This document shows positions 8,666 through 17,136 of a DNA stretch of 64,000 nt, one piece after another. Position 1 is the first letter of the stretch. Every line of letters starts with the position of its first letter. The stretch covers positions 62,001 to 126,000 of the forward strand of contig NZ_JAMHIV010000009.1 of the NCBI RefSeq assembly GCF_023897065.1, read 5' to 3'. Source of the DNA: Crossiella sp. SN42 (lineage in GTDB: Bacteria; Actinomycetota; Actinomycetes; Mycobacteriales; Pseudonocardiaceae). Below the pieces are notes generated by a model. It saw only the letters and a list, made by a program, of their open reading frames with translations, did no database searches and was not told the DNA's origin. A program made the translations under genes and the position numbers.

Positions 8666-10435
8666 ATGGAACACGCGCGCAGACCTGTCGCGCTGCTCGC
8701 CAGTGCGGTGGCCCTGGCCACCGCGTCGGCGCTGATGATGCCGCTTTCCGCCGCGGCGACCCCGCAGGGGCCGGTGGTCGGCAACGAGACCAAGCCGATC
8801 TACTCCCACGCCGAAGCGGTGAAGGAGACCGTCTACATCGAGTCGAAGATCGACAGCGACTCGGACGGCAAGCTCGACCGGATCGCCGCGGACGTCATGC
8901 GGCCCAAGGAGACCAACTCCGGCCTGAAGGTCCCGATCGTGATGGAGGCCAGCCCGTACTACCAGCTGGCCCCGCTGCTGACCAGGGACCGGATCGATCG
9001 GCAGATCCCGAGGCTGCCGAAGGACTTCCGCCGCTGGTACGACGAGTTCTTCGTGCCGCGTGGCTACGCCGTGGTCGAGGTCGAGATGCAGGGCACCGCC
9101 CGCTCCGACGGCTGCCCGACCACCGGCGGCAAGGAGGACACCCGCTCCATCGCGGCCTCCATCGACTGGCTCAACGGCCGTGCCAAGGCCGTCTACGCCG
9201 ACGGCACCCCCGCCGTGGCTTCTTGGAGCACCGGCGCGGTGGGCATGCTCGGCGGCTCCTACAACGGCACCCTGCCGACCGCGGTGGCGGCCACCGGCAT
9301 CAAGGGCCTGAAGACGATCGTCCCCATGTCGGCGATCTCCAGCTGGTACGACTACACCCGCGACCAGGGCATCGGCTACAGCAACGGCTGGGACGAGCGC
9401 TACGCGGAATGGCTCGCCAGCTACGTCGCCAGCCCCGCCGCGCGTGAGCGCTGCAAGGAACAGCTGAAGGCACTCGGCGACAACTCCGGCGACGACACCT
9501 TCAACTACACCCCGTTCTGGCGGGAACGCGACTACAAGCCGGACGTGGACAACATCCGCGCCTCGGTGTTCGTCGTGCACGGCCAGGAGGACTGGAACGT
9601 CAAGCCCGCACACTACTCGAAGCTGTGGGACCTGCTGGCGAAGAACCACATCCCGCGCAAGCTGTGGCTGCTGCGCGGCGGGCACATCGACCCCAACGGC
9701 GTGCGCCAGGCCGAGTGGCAGGCCGCGATGCACCGCTGGATGGACCACTGGCTGTACGGCCTGGACAACGGCGTGATGAAGGAGCCGATCGCCGACATCC
9801 AGCGCCCGGACGGCAAGTGGGAGACCCAGACCAGCTGGCCGGACAAGAAGGCGGAGGACACCCGCCTGTTCTTCGGCCCTGCCGCCAACGGCGTCGCGGG
9901 CACCCTCGGCTCGCTGCCGAGCTGGCCCACCGGCACCCAGTCCTTCACCGACGACCCGGCGCAGACCGAGGCCAACGCGATCGGCGGTCCGGAAGCCGCC
10001 AAGGCCAACCGCCTCGCCTACCTGACCCCGGAGCTGAAGCAGCCGGCCAGGATCTCCGGCACCTCCGAGGTCACCGTGCGGGTCACCCCGGAGACCACCA
10101 GCACCCCGCTGACCGCGCTGCTGGTGGACTACGGCTCGGTCAGCGACCCGGCCTTCAGTCCCGTCGTGGTCACCCGCGGCGCGATCGACGTGAAGAACCA
10201 CCTGTCGCTGAGCTGGGAACACGACCTGAAGCCCGGCCAGTCCTACTACGTGCGCTGGAAGCTGCACCCGAAGGACCACATCTTCGCTGCCGGACACCGC
10301 ATCGGCCTGGTCGTGGTGGCCAACAACGCGAGCTACGTCTCGGTCGACCCCAAGGCCGGCAAGAACTCGATCTCGCTGCTGACCAGCCACGTCGAGCTCC
10401 CGGTGGTCGGCGGCCGCAAGGCCCTCGGCTTCTGA
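8666..10435 (+). CDS. Secreted Xaa-Pro dipeptidyl-peptidase-like serine peptidase (S15/CocE family), copy 2
   Basis: 589 aa, tandem paralogue of the preceding gene with long identical runs in the catalytic domain. The signal peptide ends near MPLSAAA (about residue 32). The triad is Ser198 (GGSYNG), Asp309 (HGQEDWNVKP) and His340 (RGGHIDP). The C-terminal jelly-roll is shorter than in copy 1 because the cysteine-containing loop is missing. The ATG at 8666 has GGAGGAGG 5 nt upstream, a much better ribosome site than copy 1, and is preferred over an in-frame ATG at 8648. Expected to act on extracellular proline-containing peptides; exact specificity unknown. Confidence 0.9.
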   Translation: MEHARRPVALLASAVALATASALMMPLSAAATPQGPVVGNETKPIYSHAEAVKETVYIESKIDSDSDGKLDRIAADVMRPKETNSGLKVPIVMEASPYYQLAPLLTRDRIDRQIPRLPKDFRRWYDEFFVPRGYAVVEVEMQGTARSDGCPTTGGKEDTRSIAASIDWLNGRAKAVYADGTPAVASWSTGAVGMLGGSYNGTLPTAVAATGIKGLKTIVPMSAISSWYDYTRDQGIGYSNGWDERYAEWLASYVASPAARERCKEQLKALGDNSGDDTFNYTPFWRERDYKPDVDNIRASVFVVHGQEDWNVKPAHYSKLWDLLAKNHIPRKLWLLRGGHIDPNGVRQAEWQAAMHRWMDHWLYGLDNGVMKEPIADIQRPDGKWETQTSWPDKKAEDTRLFFGPAANGVAGTLGSLPSWPTGTQSFTDDPAQTEANAIGGPEAAKANRLAYLTPELKQPARISGTSEVTVRVTPETTSTPLTALLVDYGSVSDPAFSPVVVTRGAIDVKNHLSLSWEHDLKPGQSYYVRWKLHPKDHIFAAGHRIGLVVVANNASYVSVDPKAGKNSISLLTSHVELPVVGGRKALGF

Positions 10436-10488
10436 CCGACCCCCAGGGGCCGCGCACTCCCGGCGGCCCGCACCACCAGCACTGACCA

Positions 10489-10520
10489 CAGCGCCCCGGC
10501 GGCCAACCGCCGGGGCGCTG
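10489..10520. terminator. Strong hairpin after the second S15 peptidase gene
   Basis: A perfect 14-bp stem, CAGCGCCCCGGCGG with its complement, closes on a CCAA loop, 53 bp after the stop codon. There is no T-tract. It lies between convergent transcripts (the peptidase gene and the HAD gene on the other strand). Confidence 0.75.
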
Positions 10521-10560
10521 CCACGTCCACACCAGCCAGGGCAACCGCCCCACGACCGAT

Positions 10561-10760
10561 CCCACCGCTGGTCAGCGCCGGCGTCGCCGCCGATTCCCGC
10601 CGCTGGTCAGCGCAAGCGTCACCGCCGGTCTCGCCACTTGTCCGCAGCAACGTCGCCGCCGACCCCCGCCATTGGTCAGCACCACCGCCATCGCCGATCC
10701 CGCCGTTGGTCAGCGCCAGTGTCACCGGCAGTCCCGCCGTTGGTCAGCGCACCAACGCCG
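10561..10760. repeat. Degenerate 34-35 bp tandem array, six copies
   Basis: Six imperfect units share a core close to CCGCCGTTGGTCAGCGCC. The TGGTCAGC core starts at 10569, 10604, 10638 (degenerate), 10673, 10707 and 10741, giving steps of 35, 34, 35, 34 and 34 bp. The last unit overlaps the 3' end of the HAD gene, so the TCA in its core is that gene's stop codon read on the plus strand. The rest of the 10436-10743 gap holds only the preceding terminator. It looks like serial duplication of a gene's 3' end. No coding role is apparent. Confidence 0.75.
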
Positions 10761-11442
10761 CCAGCACCCCCGCCGTGTCCGCCAGGTCCGGCAGCACGAC
10801 ATGCGCCCCCGCCGCCCACAGCTCAGCCGCGTCACACCGCCCGGTCGCCACCCCGACCGCGGTCGCCCCGTGGTGCAACGCCGCCGCCACGTCATGCGGC
10901 GTGTCACCCACCACGACCACCCGGTCCGCGGGAAACGCGACCCCGTACTTGCGCTCGGCCAGCGCCACCGCCGTACCCACCAGCGGATGCCGCTCCACCG
11001 ACTCGTGCCCGTACCCGCCGACCTCGAAGTCCACGTGCTCATCCAGCCCGAACGCGTCCAACTTGAACCGCGCGACCTCCGGCAGGTTCCCGGTGACCAG
11101 GCTCTGCACCACCCCCGGCGTGCTGGCCAACGCCCGCAACACCGCCGCCGCGCCGGGCAACGCGCTACCCCGCTCAGGCAAGACCGCCCGATCCTCGGCG
11201 ACCACGTCGACCAGCGCGGCGAACACCCGCCGCACCTCGTCCTCGCTCTCCGGGATGCCGTGCCGGTTGAGCAGTTCGGTGGTGATCGCCCGCTCAGTCC
11301 GTCCCTGCATCGACGGCACATGCCGGATCACCTGCCCGGCGACCCGCCGCAACACCGTCCCGTACCAGTCCGCGCCGATCCCGCGCAGGTCCACCAGGGT
11401 GAGGTCGATGTCCCACAGCACCAGCGTGTGCGGCGTCATCAT
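10744..11442 (-). CDS. HAD-family hydrolase, phosphoglycolate-phosphatase-like
   Basis: 232 aa, HAD subfamily I. Motif I is DIDLTLVD (nucleophile Asp11, acid Asp13), with the cap domain between motifs I and II, SLVTGN as motif II, Lys in FKLDAFGLD/ERKYG as motif III, and VVVVGDTPHDVAAA as motif IV. This set fits Gph/PgmB-type phosphatases acting on small phosphorylated metabolites; the substrate is not predictable. It starts with ATGATG and overlaps the stop of the upstream membrane-protein gene by 4 nt, so the two are co-translated. Its stop codon lies inside the last unit of a 34-35 bp tandem array. Confidence 0.85.
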   Translation of the reverse strand: MMTPHTLVLWDIDLTLVDLRGIGADWYGTVLRRVAGQVIRHVPSMQGRTERAITTELLNRHGIPESEDEVRRVFAALVDVVAEDRAVLPERGSALPGAAAVLRALASTPGVVQSLVTGNLPEVARFKLDAFGLDEHVDFEVGGYGHESVERHPLVGTAVALAERKYGVAFPADRVVVVGDTPHDVAAALHHGATAVGVATGRCDAAELWAAGAHVVLPDLADTAGVLAALVR

Positions 11443-12359
11443 TCCGCCGGCCGCAGACTGGAGATGATCTTCTCCAGCTCGGCCGGGTCCGGCGAGTCCG
11501 GCGTCTCCTGGTCAGCCTGGACCACGAACACCGCCCCGGTCTCCGGCGTCTCACCCACCACCGCCACCACGTGCACCACACCCACTCGCGGGTTGCACTC
11601 GTGTTTGGACGTCACCTCGACCTTGGCCGTGACCCGTGCGGCCGAGCGGCTGCCCACCTTCATCGGTTTCGCCGTGCTCAGCTCCACCCGCGGCTGCACA
11701 CCCGCGTTCTCGCCGTACCGGCCGTCAGCCCACAGTTTCGCTCCCTCGGCCGCGGTGACGTTCACGTCCGAGATCTTCGCGCCACCGACCCCGACCAGCG
11801 CGCGCCGGGCATTGCGCCATTTCGGATCGGCGGTGCAGTAGCCCTCCTTGAAGGCCGACACCCCGCTCATCGCGACCTTCGGCCCGTTCCCGTCCTCGAA
11901 CCCGACGATCGTGGAGGAGTTGAGCACCTTCCACTCCTTCGGCACGTCGTAGGCCAGCCCGCGCTTCGTCCATACCGCCTGCCACCCGCTGACCTGCGGA
12001 ACCATGGACTTGCTCGGCACTGTCGTGGTCGGCGCGACCGAACGCGAGGTGGTGCTCCTGGTGGTCCGCGCGGTCGAGCTGGCCGCGGCGGGCGAAGCCG
12101 ACTCATCCGGCCCGGACTCGTCGGAACCGCTGACCAGGAACACGATCGACACCAGCCCGATGACGATCACCGCACTCAGCGCCACCACCGCGATCCGGCG
12201 TCCGGACCGCCCAGGCGGCGGCTGCTGCGGCGGAGCCGGGCCGTCGCTCCGATACACGCCCAGCCCGCCGTACTCCGGCCCCGAGCCGTAGAACTCGGTG
12301 TTCTGATACCGCTCCCAGTAGGCCGGATCCTGTCCGTTGCCGGGTCCTGACGATGTCAC
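11439..12359 (-). CDS. Single-pass membrane protein with extracytoplasmic domain (DUF8017-like), copy 1
   Basis: 306 aa. A short Pro/Gly-rich cytoplasmic segment ending in YGGLGVYR precedes one transmembrane helix (about residues 54-77, RIAVVALSAVIVIGLVSIVF). A Ser/Thr/Ala linker follows and then an external domain beginning near GLAYDVPKEWKV. That G-L-x-Y-x-V-P-x-x-W start recurs in actinobacterial proteins labelled DUF8017; the assignment is tentative. Two cysteines (EGYCTAD, HECNPR) could form a disulphide. It overlaps the HAD gene by 4 nt, and a paralogue lies immediately upstream. No function is known. Confidence 0.7.
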   Translation of the reverse strand: MTSSGPGNGQDPAYWERYQNTEFYGSGPEYGGLGVYRSDGPAPPQQPPPGRSGRRIAVVALSAVIVIGLVSIVFLVSGSDESGPDESASPAAASSTARTTRSTTSRSVAPTTTVPSKSMVPQVSGWQAVWTKRGLAYDVPKEWKVLNSSTIVGFEDGNGPKVAMSGVSAFKEGYCTADPKWRNARRALVGVGGAKISDVNVTAAEGAKLWADGRYGENAGVQPRVELSTAKPMKVGSRSAARVTAKVEVTSKHECNPRVGVVHVVAVVGETPETGAVFVVQADQETPDSPDPAELEKIISSLRPAE

Positions 12360-12395
12360 CCCGCGACCGTACCCGTCCCGAGCCGGAGTGACCGG

Positions 12396-13187
12396 CTACT
12401 TGACCAGCCGCACCGAGTCGAGGATCTGCCGCACCTCGGCGTCGGTCGGCCCGCGATCGGCGAACTTCCCCTCATACGACACGTCGAGCACGAACACCGA
12501 GGTGCCCTTCGCGCCCTTCGTCGCCAGCGCGACGACCTGTCCGCGCGGCGCGTTGCACTCGCTGGTCTTCGCCGCCGTGGTGTTCGCGACCACCAGCACC
12601 CCGGTCGTCCCGGCGTTGTCGAAGTTCTTCGGCTCGTTCGTGGTCACCTTCGGCTCGACCTTGTCGACCGTGTAACCCCTGGTCGCCACGTTCTTGGCCA
12701 GCTCGGTGGCGGCGCGGGCCAGGTTGTTGTCATCGGTGCGGCCGGAACCGACCTCAGCGCGGGTGTACTGCAACGAGTTGCAGGTGTATGGGTGCCGCGC
12801 CGCCATCCCGCGCAGGATCGGCCCCGAGGTCGTGCGCGACATGCCCTCAGCGCCCTTCTCCCAGTTCGCGGGCACCTTGTAGGTCAGACCGGCCTCGGCG
12901 TTGGTGATGGTCTGCGTCGCCGTGGACCCTGCGGTACCGGAACCGCCCGAGGCCGACGAGGTCGCCGGAGTGGTCTGCGCCACCGGCGGCGGGGTCTCAT
13001 CCCGGGACAGCAGCACCACGACCAGCACCAGTCCCACGACGATGACCAGGCTCAACGCCGCGATGATCGCCATTCGCCAGCGGTTCTTCGGCGGCTCGGG
13101 CTGGCCTTCGCCGAACACGCCCAGACCCCCGTAGGCCCCGGTGAACTCGCCGCCGCCCCTGTTGCCTTGATCCCCAGACCACGTCAC
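12396..13187 (-). CDS. Single-pass membrane protein with extracytoplasmic domain (DUF8017-like), copy 2
   Basis: 263 aa, same plan as its downstream neighbour: a Gly-rich start with YGGLGVFG, one membrane helix (about residues 39-61), a Ser/Thr/Gly linker and an external domain that opens with AGLTYKVPANWEKG. Cysteines YTCNSLQ and SECNAPRG occupy matching places to those of copy 1, which supports duplication of a single ancestor with a conserved disulphide. The proteins are otherwise strongly diverged. The gene lies 15 bp from the stop of the transporter gene upstream, so a shared transcript is possible. Function unknown. Confidence 0.7.
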   Translation of the reverse strand: MTWSGDQGNRGGGEFTGAYGGLGVFGEGQPEPPKNRWRMAIIAALSLVIVVGLVLVVVLLSRDETPPPVAQTTPATSSASGGSGTAGSTATQTITNAEAGLTYKVPANWEKGAEGMSRTTSGPILRGMAARHPYTCNSLQYTRAEVGSGRTDDNNLARAATELAKNVATRGYTVDKVEPKVTTNEPKNFDNAGTTGVLVVANTTAAKTSECNAPRGQVVALATKGAKGTSVFVLDVSYEGKFADRGPTDAEVRQILDSVRLVK

Positions 13188-13202
13188 GGCTGGACACCGT
13201 AC

Positions 13203-14507
13203 CTAACGCAGCTGAGACCGCCGGGTCTCCGGCACGATCAACATGCCGACCACCGTCAAACCCAGGCACGCCGCGAGCATCCAGGCCACCGGTGCGGGTG
13301 ACCCGGTGCTGCGCAGTAACTGCGTCCCGACCAACGGCGCGGCCGCACCGGCCAGCATCGTCGCCGCCTGGTAGCCGATCGACACGCCCGAATACCGCAC
13401 CGTGGTGTCGAACAGCTCCGCGTAGAACGCCGCCTGCGCCCCGGTGAGCAACCCGTGCAGCAACAACCCCACGCCCACCGCGAGCAACACCCACGCCTGG
13501 TCCCTGGTCGCCACCAGCGGGAAGAACACCGCCGTCCACGCTGCGGCCAGCACGGCCGCGACCACCGCCACCGGCCGCCGCCCAAACCGGTCTGACAAGG
13601 CACCACCAGCGAGCATCGCCAGCACCTGCACCACGGAGCCCACCGTCACCGCCGCCGTGGCGGCCCCGGCCGGCAACCCGATGTGGTTCGCGTAGACGAG
13701 CAGGAAGATCGTGAAGACGTAGAACGTCGCGTTCTCCCCGACCCGCGCCGCGAACACGCTGAACAACTCCCGCGGATGCCGCCGAAACGCAGTCACCAGC
13801 GGCGCCCGCTCCGGCCGCGCCTCCCGTTTCGCCTCGGCGAACAACGGCGACTCCGCCACCCGCAACCGAACCCACAACCCCACCAGCACCAGCACAACTG
13901 AGGCCAGGAACGGAATCCGCCAGCCCCAGGAGGTGTAGTCGGCGCTGCTCATCGAGTAGGCGGTCGCCGCCAGCGCGGCGGTCGCCAACAGGTTGCCCAG
14001 CGGCCCCCCGCTCTGCGGCGTCGACGTCCAGAACCCCCGCTGCCGGGCAGGCCCGTGCTCAGCGACCAGCAACACCGCCCCGCCGAACTCCCCACCCAGC
14101 GCGAACCCCTGCACCAGCCGCAACAACGTCAGCAGCAGCGGCGCCACGATCCCGATCTCGGCATACCCCGGCAGCACGCCGATCAGGAACGAGGACACCC
14201 CCATGAGCAGCAGGCTGACCGCGAGCAACTTCTTCCGCCCGACCCGGTCCCCGAAATGCCCGAACACCACCCCACCCAACGGCCGCGCGACAAACCCGAC
14301 GGCATAGGTGACCAGCGCGAGCAACACCCCGACCAGCCCATCGGCCTGCGGAAAGAACACCGGCCCGAAGATCGTCGCCGCGGCCGCGCCATAGAGGAAG
14401 AAGTCGTAGAACTCGACCGTCGTGCCGATGACCCCGGCACTCACCACCCGCATGAGCGGCCCACGCGCCACTGTCCCGTCAGAGCCCGCCCGCACCCCGT
14501 CACCCAT
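13203..14507 (-). CDS. MFS transporter, metabolite:H+ symporter (MHS) type
   Basis: About 434 aa, twelve predicted membrane helices. The MHS signatures are present: VIGTTVEFYDFFLYG in helix 1, the loop GHFGDRVGRKKLL between helices 2 and 3, and QGFALGGEFGGA in helix 4. Family members import organic acids or osmolytes such as citrate, alpha-ketoglutarate, shikimate or proline/betaine with protons. The substrate here is not readable. The ATG at 14507 is the chosen start; a TTG at 14543 would add 12 residues and neither has a good Shine-Dalgarno. Confidence 0.88.
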   Translation of the reverse strand: MGDGVRAGSDGTVARGPLMRVVSAGVIGTTVEFYDFFLYGAAAATIFGPVFFPQADGLVGVLLALVTYAVGFVARPLGGVVFGHFGDRVGRKKLLAVSLLLMGVSSFLIGVLPGYAEIGIVAPLLLTLLRLVQGFALGGEFGGAVLLVAEHGPARQRGFWTSTPQSGGPLGNLLATAALAATAYSMSSADYTSWGWRIPFLASVVLVLVGLWVRLRVAESPLFAEAKREARPERAPLVTAFRRHPRELFSVFAARVGENATFYVFTIFLLVYANHIGLPAGAATAAVTVGSVVQVLAMLAGGALSDRFGRRPVAVVAAVLAAAWTAVFFPLVATRDQAWVLLAVGVGLLLHGLLTGAQAAFYAELFDTTVRYSGVSIGYQAATMLAGAAAPLVGTQLLRSTGSPAPVAWMLAACLGLTVVGMLIVPETRRSQLR

Positions 14508-14621
14508 GCGCGGCAGCCTGAAGCGCCCCCAGCGCGTAGTCAAGATTTTCGGACGACTTTGTCCGTTATCCGGACAACGATCGGAGGGCGGCCGTCGTCA
14601 ACCACACCGCGAGCTCTCAAC

Positions 14622-15041
14622 TCACCCCACCAACAGGCTGAGCCGCACCTTCCGCACCGGATTGTCCACATTGGTGTCCACCAAGCACACCGACTGCCAC
14701 GTCCCCAACGCCATCCGCCCGCCCAGCACCGGAACCGTCGCATACGGCGGCAACAACGCGGGCAACACGTGGTCCCGCCCGTGCCCTGGCGAGCCATGCC
14801 GATGCCGCCACCGATCGTCCTTCGGCAACAACTCCCGCAGCGCGGCCAACAGGTCGTCATCGCTGCCCGCCCCGGTCTCCAACACCGCCAGGCCCGCCGT
14901 CGCGTGCGGCACCCACACGTGCAACAGCCCGTCGCGCCCACCAGCGTTAGCCAGGAACCGCTCGCACTCGGCCGTGAGGTCGTAGACCACCTCGACCGAC
15001 CCGGTCCGGATCTCGATCTCCTCAGTCAACACCCCTTGCAC
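14622..15041 (-). CDS. yjbQ: YjbQ/UPF0047 family protein
   Basis: 139 aa, full length for the family. Recognisable blocks are LLHVWVPHATAGLAVLETG (His and Thr of the conserved pocket), GSPGHGRDHVLPALLP and GTWQSVCLVDTN, the G-x-W-Q motif near the C-terminus. E. coli YjbQ has weak thiamin-phosphate-synthase activity in vivo, but the physiological function is not settled. The start is GTG at 15041 (a GTG at 15032 is an alternative). It is divergent from the aminotransferase at 15071, with only 29 bp between. Confidence 0.9.
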   Translation of the reverse strand: MQGVLTEEIEIRTGSVEVVYDLTAECERFLANAGGRDGLLHVWVPHATAGLAVLETGAGSDDDLLAALRELLPKDDRWRHRHGSPGHGRDHVLPALLPPYATVPVLGGRMALGTWQSVCLVDTNVDNPVRKVRLSLLVG

Positions 15042-15070
15042 GCTACCGATCCCGGCCTAGGGTCGCGTTC

Positions 15071-16096
15071 GTGCGCCCCACCCCAGAACACAAGTTCGAC
15101 GCCCCGCCCGCCTACCTGAACACCGCCAGCATCGGCATCCCGCCCGCATTCGTGGCAGACGCCGTCAGCGACTCCATCACCCGCTGGCGTACCGGCGCCG
15201 ACGCCGCCCCGGACTTCGACGAGCACGTCGCCACAGCCCGCGCGGGCTTTGCTGCCCTCGTCGGCGTCCCACCAGAGCAGGTCGCTAGCGGCGCCAGCGT
15301 GTCCCAGTTGGTCGCTTTGGTCGCGGGCAGCATCCCCGACGGCACCCGCGTGCTCACCGTGCCCGATGACTTCACCAGCGTCACGTTCCCCTTCGCGGCC
15401 CAGGCCCATCGCGGCATCACCGTCACCGAGGTCGAACCCGAGAAGCTCGCGTCCACTGTGGACCAGGCCGACCTGATCGCGGTCAGCCTCGTGCAGTCGG
15501 CCACGGGCGCGGTGCTCGACACAAAGGCCCTCCGCGAGGCAGCCGCAGGCGTCCCGGTGCTGCTTGACGTCAGCCAGGCGGCCGGTTGGCTGCCACTCTC
15601 ACTCGACTGGGCAGACTGGGTCGTGGGCGCCGCCTACAAGTGGCTGCTGTCGCCCCGTGGCGCGGCGTGGCTGGCCGCGCGGCCGGACGCGCTTGAGCGC
15701 ACGCGTCCGCTGGCCGCCAACTGGTATGCCGGAGAGGACCCTTGGGCCTCGATCTACGGGCTGCCGTTGCGGTTGGCGAGTGATGCTCGACGTCTCGACC
15801 TGTCACCAGCGTGGTTCGCCCAAGTGGGTGCCGCGGCCGCGATTCCTTGGCTGGCAGGGCTCGACTTGGGTGCGGTTCGCGACCATTGCGTGGGGCTTGC
15901 CAACGCTGTGCGCCGAGGGCTTGAGCTTCCCGAGGGCAGGTCAGCGATCACCTCTCTTGACCTCTCGACGGACCAGATCGAGCAACTGCGCGCGGCGGGA
16001 GTGCGGTTCAGCATGCGGGCGGGCAGGGCGCGTCTGTCTTTTCACCTCTACAACACCGCTGCGGACGTCGATCTGGTGTTGGACGCGCTCACGTAG
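15071..16096 (+). CDS. Class V aminotransferase-fold PLP enzyme
   Basis: 341 aa, fold type I PLP enzyme of the cysteine desulfurase/kynureninase/isopenicillin-epimerase group. Lys190 in VVGAAYKWLLSPRG is the Schiff-base lysine, preceded by LLDVSQAAG (the Asp that contacts the PLP ring). N-terminal YLNTASIGIPP is the usual group opening. The protein is shorter than true desulfurases and has no cysteine loop, so a desulfurase role is unlikely. Substrate unknown. GTG start. Its last 8 bp overlap the 3' end of the DUF222 gene on the other strand. From about 15,750 onwards the base use shifts to more TTG and GGG codons, continuing through 18,977. Confidence 0.85.
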   Translation: MRPTPEHKFDAPPAYLNTASIGIPPAFVADAVSDSITRWRTGADAAPDFDEHVATARAGFAALVGVPPEQVASGASVSQLVALVAGSIPDGTRVLTVPDDFTSVTFPFAAQAHRGITVTEVEPEKLASTVDQADLIAVSLVQSATGAVLDTKALREAAAGVPVLLDVSQAAGWLPLSLDWADWVVGAAYKWLLSPRGAAWLAARPDALERTRPLAANWYAGEDPWASIYGLPLRLASDARRLDLSPAWFAQVGAAAAIPWLAGLDLGAVRDHCVGLANAVRRGLELPEGRSAITSLDLSTDQIEQLRAAGVRFSMRAGRARLSFHLYNTAADVDLVLDALT

Positions 16097-17015
16097 TTCG
16101 AGCGCCCCAACGGCCGGCTCGAGCCGCGGCGTGGGTGAGCCTCCTACCCGGGGTCGTGCGTGCAGCCGGTTCCTGGTCTCGGCGCGGTAGGGGGATGGGG
16201 CCGGGCGAGACGATGACGGCCGGCGTCTGCGTGGCTGCCGCACGAAGCGGCGGGAGGTCGATCAGGGACGAGAGCGTGCCGCCGACGCGGTGCTTGGCTG
16301 TGGCGTGGCGGTTGGAGGGGCGTGGGCGCATGCGGGTGCCCAACCAGCTGGGGATCGTGCGCGATTTGGTGTGCCGCATCGTGCTGAGTTGGCGGTTGCA
16401 CAAGGTGACCAGTGCCTCGGCCCGGCGTTCGGATTTTGGGGTTGGCGCCTTGCCGGTTGGGGTGGGCAGGACGGTGTTCAGCGCCTCTTGCAGGGTCGCG
16501 CCGCCGGGCTGGTCCAACCTGCCGTGCAGGGTGACGGTGCCGTCCTCGTGGGTGCGGATGGCCAGGCGGCCGCGTTCAGGTTGATCCTGGGCAGTGCCTC
16601 GGCGGATGGTGGTTTGTTCCCGGCGGACTTGCCGGACGTGTTCGCGGAAGCGGCTCGCGTCGAGGGTTCGGGCTGTTGTCAGCAGGTCCGGCAGTGCGGA
16701 GGTGAACGCGGTGGCCCCGATCCCCACGCGGGTCCGGGCGAGCAGGCTTACATGGGCATAAGGAAGTTCGCCTTCGGTGAACAGAGTGGCGACCTTGGGG
16801 AGCTCGCGGAGTTGCCGGGCGACGCAGACCCGTTGGGACGCCTCAGATCCAGTCATCCGCAATTCGCCGACCAACCAAGATCGCATCGAAGTGTGGCGGT
16901 CGAGTTTGTAGTCGGCGCGGGCGTCCGCCTCGCCGATGGTGCGGCTGAACTCGGCTTGGAGCCGGGTGAGCTGCCGCCACTGGTCGCGGAGTTGTTTTCG
17001 CAGGTCAGTCCTCAT
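16089..17015 (-). pseudogene. DUF222 protein lacking its HNH nuclease, probably decayed
   Basis: The 308-aa product matches the DUF222 domain (13E12-repeat group): LQAEFSRTIGEADARADYKL, AYAHVSLLARTRVG-like text and the segment before GTVTLHGRLDQPGGATLQEAL. In intact relatives this domain is followed by an HNH endonuclease of about 60-100 aa. Here, after CNRQLS, the reading becomes an Arg/Pro/Thr-rich tail with no HNH histidines or cysteines. The tail resembles a shifted frame, so a frameshift or truncation is likely. ATG at 17015 is chosen because the open frame above it lies antisense to the next gene's promoter and signal peptide. The 3' end runs 8 bp into the aminotransferase. Confidence 0.6.
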
Positions 17016-17136
17016 GCGCTCGACGTTAGGGGGAGGGGCCGACATTTTTCGAGCTGGGGAGGGGGTGGATTTTGTGGAATCACTCAGGTCGGTGAACGTT
17101 GCCGCGGTGGCTTTCGGTGGTCTGGGGTGGACCACA

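Noticed and set aside
10561-10760. The 34-35 bp array as a CRISPR
   Set aside because: Units are directly joined and degenerate with no unique spacers, and no cas genes are present.
15071-16096. Aminotransferase as a cysteine desulfurase (IscS/SufS)
   Set aside because: No active-site cysteine loop and no Fe-S genes nearby; only the PLP lysine context matches.
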